Below, piece after piece: positions 9,489-17,598 of a DNA stretch of 37,967 bases. Numbering within the stretch: position 1 is the first letter of the stretch; each line of letters starts with the position of its first letter. The position numbers were made by a program, and so were the translations under genes. This stretch comes from Desulfurococcales archaeon (GTDB lineage Archaea > Thermoproteota > Thermoprotei_A > Sulfolobales > NBVN01), in contig JALVVU010000107.1 of the NCBI GenBank assembly GCA_027023255.1, positions 1-37,967 on the forward strand, read 5' to 3'. Below the pieces are notes generated by a model, which saw only the letters and a program-made list of their open reading frames with translations, was not told where the DNA came from and searched no databases.

Positions 9489-9566
9489 TGGTGGGCCCGC
9501 GGGGACTCGAACCCCGGACCTCCGCCGTGTGAGGGCGGCGTCCTAACCGGGCTAGACGACGGGCCC
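9489..9566 (-). tRNA. tRNA-Val(CAC), CCA encoded
   Basis: Reverse complement GGGCCCGTCGTCTAGCCCGGTTAGGACGCCGCCCTCACACGGCGGAGGTCCGGGGTTCGAGTCCCCGCGGGCCCACCA. Loop CTCACAC. Confidence 0.93.
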
Positions 9567-9740
9567 CATTACCCTCTAGAATAAGGCAGGATATTAAGTC
9601 TTACCTCAATTTCTATCGCAGTTAAGGAGCAGAGATCCGTAGTTTAGGTCTGTATGTTATCTCTATATTTTTGTTCTAAATTATATCTGCACAACATTTT
9701 ATACATATATACACTTAAGGATACTTGCAGGTAAAAAGCC

Positions 9741-10301
9741 ATGAACAGAACGCAAATCTTCAGTCTCGCGTCACTCGCACTACTTATTGCCTCAATAGGC
9801 GCGGTAGCTGCGATGTGGTCCGAGACCTTGAAAGTGAATGTAAACGTGAACACTGGTGAGGTAGACGTTAAGTGGAGTAGTTGGAGTTGCAATGATAATG
9901 GTGCCGACCCTCAGATCCCGAACTCAAAATTCAGTAATGATGAGGGTAAGGATGTAGCTAGGTGCTATGTGCAGGCAGAGAAAGAAGATAAAGAAGGCGA
10001 TGTAATTAAGCTAAACGTCACGATAACGAATGCATACCCAGGCTACCATGCAGTAATAACGCTAGTAGTTGATAACGTAGGTACGATCCCTGTAAAGCTG
10101 TACAGCAGTAGTATAGGTAAGTACCCAACATCAGCACTCTCGGTCTCTCTAGACAAACCTACAGATACGCAAATCCATCCGGGAGGGAATTCAACGTATA
10201 CATTAACCGTTGACGTACTGCAGGGCGCCGGTGAGAAGCAAAACTACTCCTTCGAAGTAACTCTGGTCTTCGCCCAGTGGAACGAGGTATCAGGAGACTA
10301 A
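9741..10301 (+). CDS. TasA/AbpA-like secreted filament subunit (SipW-type signal peptide)
   Basis: MNRTQIFSLASLALLIASIGAVAAMWSETLKVNVNVNTGEVDVKWSSW... is a signal peptide followed by the W-S-E-T-L-K-V-N-V-x-V-x-T-G-E motif of camelysin/TasA-like proteins; beta-rich remainder. Confidence 0.75.
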   Translation: MNRTQIFSLASLALLIASIGAVAAMWSETLKVNVNVNTGEVDVKWSSWSCNDNGADPQIPNSKFSNDEGKDVARCYVQAEKEDKEGDVIKLNVTITNAYPGYHAVITLVVDNVGTIPVKLYSSSIGKYPTSALSVSLDKPTDTQIHPGGNSTYTLTVDVLQGAGEKQNYSFEVTLVFAQWNEVSGD

Positions 10302-10302
10302 A

Positions 10303-10326
10303 ACACCTAATGAATAATTCAGGTGT
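10303..10326 (+). promoter_or_regulatory. Small intergenic hairpin between the two filament-subunit genes
   Basis: ACACCT (10303-10308) and AGGTGT (10321-10326) are perfect complements around a 12-nt spacer. Confidence 0.4.
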
Positions 10327-10387
10327 AACTAAAAATGAAAAACATTTTGAATGAAAAATTATTCGATAATGCATATAGGTGTGAGAA

Positions 10388-11074
10388 ATGAGTAATGCAT
10401 ACATACTAAAACCCGTAGCCTACACGCTACTGATAGTAGCCATAGTAACAGGAGCCTTAGCCATGTGGTCTGAAACCCTAAAGATTAACGTAGGTGTGAA
10501 TACTGGTGAACTGCACTGGAGATTCAAGCCAGGCTCCGAGATAGTAAAGGACGAATGCGGCACTGGAAGCTTAGACTGGAACGCCACGTACCTAACAAAT
10601 GGGTCCGTAGGTGCTGAGAGAATAGACGACGCGAAGGATGTTGGTTGTACATCAGCACACTTCTACGATACTGACGGTGACGGTGACCTAGATACCCTAA
10701 ACATAACGATACACAACGGGTACCCATGGTATTATACCCACGTGGCGTTTGCAGTGGAAAACGATGGAACGATACCGCTGAAGATCTGGAAAGTAGTTAT
10801 ACATGGAAGAACTACGTATGAGATCACCAGCAGCACTGGTATGAGGTTAGACCTTACGGGTGATGGTAAGCCTGACGTGTTAATATGGTGGGGTGACAAC
10901 TTCGGGAAGCAGTTACACCCCGGTGACTATGCAGACATTAGCCTCGAGATAGTGGTGCTACAGGATGCACCGGAAAACGCTAATCTCACAGTATCAATAA
11001 CAATGTACGCCATTCAGTGGAACGAGTACGACAGTGTAATGTCGCCCACAACCACTATAACAGGCGGAGCGTAA
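10388..11074 (+). CDS. Second TasA/AbpA-like secreted filament subunit with DxDxDG-type loops
   Basis: AMWSETLKINVGVNTGELHWRF matches the N-terminus of the upstream paralogue. Contains DTDGDGDLDTLN and DLTGDGKPDVL, and the shared ...QWNEYDS/QWNEVSG C-terminus. Confidence 0.75.
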   Translation: MSNAYILKPVAYTLLIVAIVTGALAMWSETLKINVGVNTGELHWRFKPGSEIVKDECGTGSLDWNATYLTNGSVGAERIDDAKDVGCTSAHFYDTDGDGDLDTLNITIHNGYPWYYTHVAFAVENDGTIPLKIWKVVIHGRTTYEITSSTGMRLDLTGDGKPDVLIWWGDNFGKQLHPGDYADISLEIVVLQDAPENANLTVSITMYAIQWNEYDSVMSPTTTITGGA

Positions 11075-11195
11075 CATACTCATCATGACAAGTAGGCTCC
11101 GTAAGCAGAACTGTATTTTTCCTTTAAAATTCATGTATATATTTTGAACTTATATACTTAGATAACAAATCTGTAATAAGGGGTACTGAAGCACT

Positions 11196-12467
11196 GTGCA
11201 CGGACTAAGCAACGACAAGAAAGAGAGAAAGATACTGTTTGTTATAGGTATGTTTACGACTATACTTGCTTACTCTATATCTTTCATAGAGTTAAGAGGA
11301 ATGTCAGCGTACGTCGTACCAGCAATCATCTGGTTACTGGCGGCTGTATTACTGATTAAGTCAACAATTATAGTCAGAAACATTGTTAAGGATAAACTCC
11401 TTGTGATTCTCCTATCGTTACTATCATTACGTTTCGCCACGGATGTTGTCGTGGGTCTGAACCTGGGGTTCGGATTGAATCTGCTTTCAGTAAGTACCAT
11501 GAATATCGTGATCAATATCTTAAGGACCCTCCCAATGATTACCGCTCTTGAGAGCCTACGCACAACCCTCATATTCCGCGTTGATAAACTACGTAGTCCT
11601 AAGACACGGGCATTCCTAATCACTTTAATTACCATCATTATGGCTTTAGCCTATATTCCTGTAACCAGGCTACTCTCATTTTTCCCATTAATCACTGGAG
11701 GCATTATACCCTTTACCATTAACAGGTTCTTCCCGCTGTTAGCGGAGAGTACCGTTCTCACAACACTAGCTTACGTCGGTGGGGCTATCCTCCCAATAAT
11801 TTACATGTCGCTAGTCAAGGCTTACGTATTTGTGATGCCTGTACTTCCAGTTCAGCAAGGACACGTTAGGCCCCTAGCATACATGCTAATGTCGCTACTA
11901 CAGTTGGCGCTACTGTGGATGATGCGAAACAAACGCTTAAGTTTTAGGGAGGTTTATAATTTAACCCTAAGCAAACGCACCGGAGCATTGAAAAGGATAT
12001 TCCATGTAACAATGACTATTCTCAATATCGCCGTAGCTGGAGGAATACTATTTCTACTAGTCTCTGGAGGGAGATTAACGGTAGTTACTAGCGGCAGTAT
12101 GACCCCAACATTGAATGTAGGGGACGTGGTGCTAGTCACACCAACCCAGGAACTCCAGAATGGTACAATTGCTGTTTACATTGGTGAAAGATCCTTAGTT
12201 ATACACAGGGTTGTAGGCATAGTGCATTATAATGGAACGAGGTCCTACGTTTTCAAGGGAGACGCCAACAATGACGTGGATCCCGACCCAATACCCCAAA
12301 AATATGTTGTGGGTAAGATGACGTTTAAGGTGCCCCTGGTGGGTCTGCCAGTGATATTATTAACGAAAAGTGTGGGCGGATTCCCGAGGATGTCTGCGCT
12401 ACTTATATCACTAACAGTGCTTCTGTACGCCCTTGTATTACAGTTGGAGGTCATGAAGCTTTGGTAA
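11196..12467 (+). CDS. Polytopic membrane protein with C-terminal S26 (SipW/Sec11-like) signal peptidase domain
   Basis: C-terminus VVTSGSMTPTLNVGDVVLV (Ser box), VIHRVVGIVHYNGTRSYVFKGDANNDVDPDPI (His and GD-N-D boxes). The preceding ~280 residues are several hydrophobic segments. GTG start. Confidence 0.85.
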   Translation: MHGLSNDKKERKILFVIGMFTTILAYSISFIELRGMSAYVVPAIIWLLAAVLLIKSTIIVRNIVKDKLLVILLSLLSLRFATDVVVGLNLGFGLNLLSVSTMNIVINILRTLPMITALESLRTTLIFRVDKLRSPKTRAFLITLITIIMALAYIPVTRLLSFFPLITGGIIPFTINRFFPLLAESTVLTTLAYVGGAILPIIYMSLVKAYVFVMPVLPVQQGHVRPLAYMLMSLLQLALLWMMRNKRLSFREVYNLTLSKRTGALKRIFHVTMTILNIAVAGGILFLLVSGGRLTVVTSGSMTPTLNVGDVVLVTPTQELQNGTIAVYIGERSLVIHRVVGIVHYNGTRSYVFKGDANNDVDPDPIPQKYVVGKMTFKVPLVGLPVILLTKSVGGFPRMSALLISLTVLLYALVLQLEVMKLW

Positions 12468-13507
12468 AGAAAGACATTGTTAAGTATGTGCAGGTGCTTT
12501 CGGTCATATTACTTGCGCTACTTACATTAACGCTAGTAGAAATGATTATTGCTTATAGAACGCCTGAATATCAGGTACATACAGTCAGTAATTACAGGGT
12601 AGAATACGTAACTGAGGTCTCATACAATGCTTCAGTTAAGCCCTCCCTACTTTACGGCAACAGAAGCAACGTGAGTACTGGCGAACCGCTTTACACTAGG
12701 TTAGTGAAGGAACTAAACATTTGCTTCGTGTACAACATTAAATCAAGCCCCCCTGCACTTAGTAGTAAATACGAAGTAACGCCTAGGGCAATACTGAGGA
12801 GCGAGGGCTGGGACAAGGTCATAGACGTGGAGAAGATACAGCATGAAAGTAACAATCGAGCAAATGGTTTCACGGCATGCATAAGTATAAACTTCACCAA
12901 AGTACTAAGAGATATCACGACAATTGAAAAGGAAATAGGTGTCCGACGAGATAAGCATAATATCACAATAATTATGGACACGTCAGTCGAGACTCTACTA
13001 CACAATAAGACACTACGCTCAAAAATGAGCCCTACCGTAACTCTCCAAATAAATGACGACGGAAGAACCTACGTAATAACCAAGAACCTGAAAGAAGTAG
13101 AGGAAAACTCAACAACACTGAAATCACCAACAACAGTCAATATCATGGGCCTCACAGTACCCACTTCATCAGCTAGAGCAACATTACTACCACTCTCCGT
13201 AATCTTAGGAGTAACTACAGCGATCTCCATAGGGCTACTACTAAAACATGGAAAGGAGGAGAAGAAAAACGTTGAAGAGATCCTGAAAGAGCGACTTAAG
13301 GGTAAACTAATCAGAGGAACCGTAGATAACTCAGGCGTGGCAGAAGTAACACTCCACAACATAGAGGACTTCATAACCATTGCAAACGAACACCGCAACG
13401 ATGTAATATATGACCAAACTAAAGGAAAGTACTACGTCATAGACCTGAACACCATATACTCACTAAACAATGACAACTCACAATTAAGGAAGTCTGAAGA
13501 AAAATGA
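12461..13507 (+). CDS. DUF5305-like membrane-anchored extracellular protein
   Basis: N-terminal TM, IAYRTPEYQVHTVSNYRVEYVTEVSYNASVKPSLLYGNRSNVSTGEPLYTRLVKEL, C-terminal TM VPTSSARATLLPLSVILGVTTAISIGLLL and cytoplasmic tail. Overlaps the signal peptidase gene. Confidence 0.6.
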   Translation: MVKKDIVKYVQVLSVILLALLTLTLVEMIIAYRTPEYQVHTVSNYRVEYVTEVSYNASVKPSLLYGNRSNVSTGEPLYTRLVKELNICFVYNIKSSPPALSSKYEVTPRAILRSEGWDKVIDVEKIQHESNNRANGFTACISINFTKVLRDITTIEKEIGVRRDKHNITIIMDTSVETLLHNKTLRSKMSPTVTLQINDDGRTYVITKNLKEVEENSTTLKSPTTVNIMGLTVPTSSARATLLPLSVILGVTTAISIGLLLKHGKEEKKNVEEILKERLKGKLIRGTVDNSGVAEVTLHNIEDFITIANEHRNDVIYDQTKGKYYVIDLNTIYSLNNDNSQLRKSEEK

Positions 13508-13559
13508 CTTCATTAACCTATAATCTTATTGTAGAGCACATAATACTTGTGTTTTGGAG

Positions 13560-13830
13560 CCGGAGTCAAACTCCACCCTCAACACCTCAAGCAACACTCC
13601 TGATAAAAGAAGGCCTACCCGAAAGAATATTCATGAAAATCATGGGGGCATAAAACCGAGAAAATAATGAAATAGAAAAATATACGTAAACCTAGTCCAA
13701 AAAGACGCGGAAAAGCAATCCTAAACTACTATGGAACGCCAAAACCAGACAACGAAAACAAGGAGGTGATAAGATTCCCAAGATGCGGGGCACTAAACCG
13801 CACCCAATCCTCCTCAAAAATATCCTAGGC
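13560..13830 (+). pseudogene. Possible decayed coding segment
   Basis: Short open stretch KRRGKAILNYYGTPKPDNENKEVIRFPRCGALNRTQSSSKIS* with no start and frames broken around it; weak. Confidence 0.2.
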
Positions 13831-14134
13831 AAATGACCGTACAAGAATTTCTCTGGCATTCTCTTATGCTCCTTCACACCATCATTAACCTAATATCATT
13901 AGCTTGCCTGATATGGGATATAAAAGACCTCAAGCTATTTATGCAGGGTTGTTTTGCCAGATCCATTAGAACCTATGATGCGGTAGACCTCACCCCCTAG
14001 AGACCTGAAGGACGCATTATCAGGAGCTAGAACTCTTTTCTGGAATTAGGTCTAATATAGTACTACTAATGTTCTTAAATCCGCGAACCTCTTAGGAAGT
14101 AGAGGATGGTATTTTGTTAGATTTACTGCCTGCA

Positions 14135-15625
14135 CTACTGGTTCCATACCTTACACCTCATAACGAGGTATGTGAGGGCGATAGTTAATAACGTTAGGAT
14201 AATTATGGCAACATACATTAGATAATGAACTTGATTGGGTCTTGCTGCTTTTATCTTCCGTAATGTTAATGGGTATATGATGTACACTGAGTTATTTGTG
14301 TATAGGCAGCCTGAGGCATAATCATCCAATGTAAATATCGGGCGTTTCTTTATGTATTTGATTATTGTAGTGGCGTTGTTTCCTGTGATTATCCCTAGTG
14401 CTTTTGCTTGATTCGTGTTCGTTATCAGTGTTAGCATGTCTGATGCGTTTGTGTAGCACTTGTTTAGGAGCTTGAATCCATTGCTACAATAACCCACGTA
14501 GTTTCCCTCCATTAATTTAACTGCTGACCTAAACAACGAGGTGCTGGATAAAGTGATAACTAAAACATTACTCCTCAGCAATAAGTTAGCTAAATCACCC
14601 GCTTCAGCGGATGGTTCGATAACTATTGAATTATTAAGGGGGTATAAGTAGGCGTAGTTAAATGACATTACATTCTTAATTAGTTGTGCAACTTCCCTTA
14701 ATTGGGGGTAGTCACTATCATATACTATTGTCGTGTTTGTCAACGCTAAATACTTGTAGAATGGATTATAATCACTGGGATACCTATAATTACTTCTCAA
14801 GTAATTAAGCCATTCTTCCTCTAACTTATCAAGACCTAAACCGTAAACATCCTTAAAGTATTTAGTACTTGGGCTCTGACACATTAGCTTATATAACTTT
14901 AAGTATTTACTTAGACCGTAATTATTTATTAACCAGTAAGCAAAGCTTTCGATCTCTGCACGGTAGGCTAAACTCCCTGCAGTTAATCTACTAAAGGCCT
15001 CCTTCAACGGTATGTCAGCATTATGATCAAATAGGTAAAGCACGGGTTCGTTAGGATAACCGCTCATCTCAAGCTCAATAGCCTCTACTGGTAATGTTTT
15101 CATTGTTAGGTAAAGGTTTAAACCCTCCCTGAAATTAGCTGCTACGTCGTTAAAACTCGGTGAAATATAGTTCCTTATAAAGTACACATTAACCGCATCG
15201 GATATTCTGAGGAATAAGTAATTAAGGTTTTCATAATCTTCCGTAACATTCATGCCAAAGATATGATATCTCAGCTTGTAAGGCACGTAAATAACCGCCA
15301 CACCGTTCTCAGTGATCTTAGGGAAGTAAGGCACGTAACGACGTTTCTCAGGTTCCCTGAAATACTCTATGGAGTATATGGTTATGTTAATGCTTACATC
15401 ACCCTTGATATCAAGGATCTTAACAATCTTGGAAACCAATTCCTCCGCAAGATTATGAATCCTTGCAACATTATGCTTAAGCCAAGGGTCAGCACCAGTA
15501 GTGAGATGGATAATAACCTTTACATGGTCTTCCTGGCGAACTTCATAGGCGCTTCCTGCATGAGTTACAGGTAAAAATAAACTGCCTAACAAACAAAACA
15601 AGACCAAGTAGCATGAAAATTGCAT
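14135..15625 (-). CDS. Secreted, C-terminally membrane-anchored protein, possibly an inactive gluzincin-like peptidase relative
   Basis: Signal peptide MQFSCYLVLFCLLGSLFLPVTHA, C-terminal TM YLMYVAIIILTLLTIALTYLV + basic tail. Has NFREGLNLYL (EGLAxYL-like) but no HExxH. Confidence 0.7.
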   Translation of the reverse strand: MQFSCYLVLFCLLGSLFLPVTHAGSAYEVRQEDHVKVIIHLTTGADPWLKHNVARIHNLAEELVSKIVKILDIKGDVSINITIYSIEYFREPEKRRYVPYFPKITENGVAVIYVPYKLRYHIFGMNVTEDYENLNYLFLRISDAVNVYFIRNYISPSFNDVAANFREGLNLYLTMKTLPVEAIELEMSGYPNEPVLYLFDHNADIPLKEAFSRLTAGSLAYRAEIESFAYWLINNYGLSKYLKLYKLMCQSPSTKYFKDVYGLGLDKLEEEWLNYLRSNYRYPSDYNPFYKYLALTNTTIVYDSDYPQLREVAQLIKNVMSFNYAYLYPLNNSIVIEPSAEAGDLANLLLRSNVLVITLSSTSLFRSAVKLMEGNYVGYCSNGFKLLNKCYTNASDMLTLITNTNQAKALGIITGNNATTIIKYIKKRPIFTLDDYASGCLYTNNSVYIIYPLTLRKIKAARPNQVHYLMYVAIIILTLLTIALTYLVMRCKVWNQ

Positions 15626-15976
15626 TCGCCCACACAGATGTATCTCCTAATGAATTAAATATTTGAATTTTATTAAAACAATTGCATATAACATGCTTCC
15701 CTAACACTTGAGAGAACACATTAAAGAATCATGAGCAAACAGGCTTGTTATATATATATTCCATAATGAAACCAGACAAATGCCCTCTCTAAGGAGGAGT
15801 TTCTACATCCTAGGGAACTAATACTCTCGGCCCTCTTCATCGCTGATATGTAGAACCTCTATCTGGCCACACTAATAGCCCTAATAATATGGTAGGGAAC
15901 AAAGATAGAAAACAATGAGCCCAAGAGCTTATCAACAGAATGAGACAAGCTTAGAAGGAATGCGATTATGCGGGTG

Positions 15977-16076
15977 TGGAGCCGGGGGCGGGATTCGAAC
16001 CCGCGGAAGAGCGGGTTACTACGGGCTTACGCGCACCACTGCAGCCCGCCGCCTTAGACCACTCGGCCACCCCGGC
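15977..16076 (-). tRNA. tRNA-Cys(GCA), CCA encoded, probable ~22-nt intron at 37/38 (16017..16038)
   Basis: Reverse complement GCCGGGG-TGGCCGAGTGGTCTAAGGCG-GCGGG-CTGCAG-[TGGTGCGCGTAAGCCCGTAGTA]-A-CCCGC-TCTTCC-GCGGGTTCGAATCCCGC-CCCCGGC-T-CCA. U73 discriminator fits Cys. Confidence 0.82.
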
Positions 16077-16159
16077 CCCGTGATAGTCATGTTTGACTGG
16101 GCTATAAAGTTTAATTCCTGCTAGTGTAGGTACGTAGGGTTAGGTATAGGTGAGTAGCG

Positions 16160-16729
16160 ATGGGATATAGTAGGAAATCCTTGGCTAAGACAATAGCGCA
16201 GTTGCGTGAGAATGGAATAGATGGTGTTGTAATAGGTAGTACTGTGTACATGGTGCGTTTAGGGTTTCATGAGTTAGAAGATGATGTAGACTTATTCACC
16301 ACGAGTATAATGCCGTCCTTTGATGAGGATGTCGTGCTTAACGCTGCGGAGACCCTCGGATGTTTCCTCGGTCAAAATGAGTGGGGTGGTCCTCAGCTTA
16401 AGTGCCCAATTGATGAGGAGGAAGTAACCGTGGAGTTGCATGAGAATATTTACGACTTCTACGTGCCTCAGGAGATACTTGATGATGCTGAAACGTTATC
16501 TGTAGCCGGTGTTGATGTGAGGATGATACGTGTTGAGGATTATCTGGTCCTAAAGGCTAAGGCTGGCCGCGACCAAGACTTGGAGGACCTCAGATATCTG
16601 TCCGACTTAATTAAGAATGGAAAGCTCAAGATACGTAAGGAGTTACTTCGTCAGAGGCTCTCCCTTTTCGATGAGTACGAGTCTAAATTGATAATCAAGA
16701 GGCTCAGGGATTCAGGAATCTCTATGTGA
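16160..16729 (+). CDS. Minimal nucleotidyltransferase-like (DUF6036/MNT-like) protein
   Basis: GSTVYMVRLGFHELEDDVDLF (GS...DxD), later VRMIRVEDYLVLKAKAGRDQDLEDLRYL typical of nucleotidyltransferase-fold proteins. Confidence 0.55.
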   Translation: MGYSRKSLAKTIAQLRENGIDGVVIGSTVYMVRLGFHELEDDVDLFTTSIMPSFDEDVVLNAAETLGCFLGQNEWGGPQLKCPIDEEEVTVELHENIYDFYVPQEILDDAETLSVAGVDVRMIRVEDYLVLKAKAGRDQDLEDLRYLSDLIKNGKLKIRKELLRQRLSLFDEYESKLIIKRLRDSGISM

Positions 16730-16768
16730 AGGCTAGCAAATAAAATACGGGTAAGGAACTTATGCGGA

Positions 16769-16930
16769 TTACCTGCCTAACTTCTTTCTCTTAGGCCTTA
16801 GGTCCTTACTTCCGCATCTGCGGCACTTTCTAGCCCCCATGGGATTCAGGGCTCCGCACCTACGGCAGACCATCTTGTTCAGCACTCTTGCTTCAACGAT
16901 CTTAAGTAACTCCGGATCCGTTATGGGCAT
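16769..16930 (-). CDS. rpl40e: 50S ribosomal protein L40e (missing from the supplied ORF track)
   Basis: Reverse-strand translation [53 protein letters not shown]. Confidence 0.93.
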   Translation of the reverse strand: MPITDPELLKIVEARVLNKMVCRRCGALNPMGARKCRRCGSKDLRPKRKKLGR

Positions 16931-17077
16931 TCTTTCACCTCACCCTGCCCTTACGTTGGTTGAGGGACTTTAAAGCCTTACCTTACCCCCTCTAGGCAGG
17001 TATAGGACGCGAAAGGTTTAAAGGTTAGATCCAAGTGTGGTTAGTGAAAACAAAGTTAGGTAGCGAGTTGATACGAA

Positions 17078-17596
17078 GTGAAGATACCGCTAGATCATGT
17101 GTGCGTGCGGACGGGTGTGCTGTGTCCCAGATGTCAGCGCCTAGTGGAGAGCGGGGAGGTAGAGAAGTATGAAGTAGATGTTATGAGGGAACTGCTGAAC
17201 TTAGAGGAGAGACCCGATTTCCGGTTCCTTAAGGATGCGAAGTACATTAAATCAATACTGACTCGTAACATGTTAGTACTCATCATAGAGGCAACCGACT
17301 CTAACATTCACCCAAGAATCCTTGGAAGGTTAGGGAGAGCGCTAAGCGAGAGGCTAAACACTAGGGTAAGGGTCATCAACAAGGCTCACGGAGACCTACG
17401 TGAGATAGCACGGCAGCTCATGTACCCTGCCAGGGTTATTGGCGTGAACACCTTATGGTTGCCTGATGGCACCATCGAACACATCGTGAGGATACCTAGG
17501 TCAGACAGCAGATACCTCCCGGCAAACACTGCCGTGTTAGAGGATCTGCTCTCTAAGATAACGGGTATGAACGTTAGAATTAGAACAGGCATCTAA
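17078..17596 (+). CDS. NusA-like KH-domain RNA-binding protein (archaeal transcription elongation factor NusA-like)
   Basis: CVRTGVLCPRCQRLVESGEVEKYEVDVMRELLNLEE N-terminal zinc motif; LMYPARVIGVNTLWLPDGT KH-like C-terminus. GTG start. Confidence 0.8.
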   Translation: MKIPLDHVCVRTGVLCPRCQRLVESGEVEKYEVDVMRELLNLEERPDFRFLKDAKYIKSILTRNMLVLIIEATDSNIHPRILGRLGRALSERLNTRVRVINKAHGDLREIARQLMYPARVIGVNTLWLPDGTIEHIVRIPRSDSRYLPANTAVLEDLLSKITGMNVRIRTGI

Positions 17597-17598
17597 AT

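Noticed and set aside
13970-14015. C/D-box sRNA-like boxes (ATGATGC ... CTGA)
   Set aside because: Spacing is too short and C'/D' boxes are missing; likely chance.
15915-16124. 69-aa ORF across tRNA-Cys
   Set aside because: Translation of the antisense of a tRNA (CGAGGGIRTRGRAGYYGL is a typical tRNA-derived artefact).
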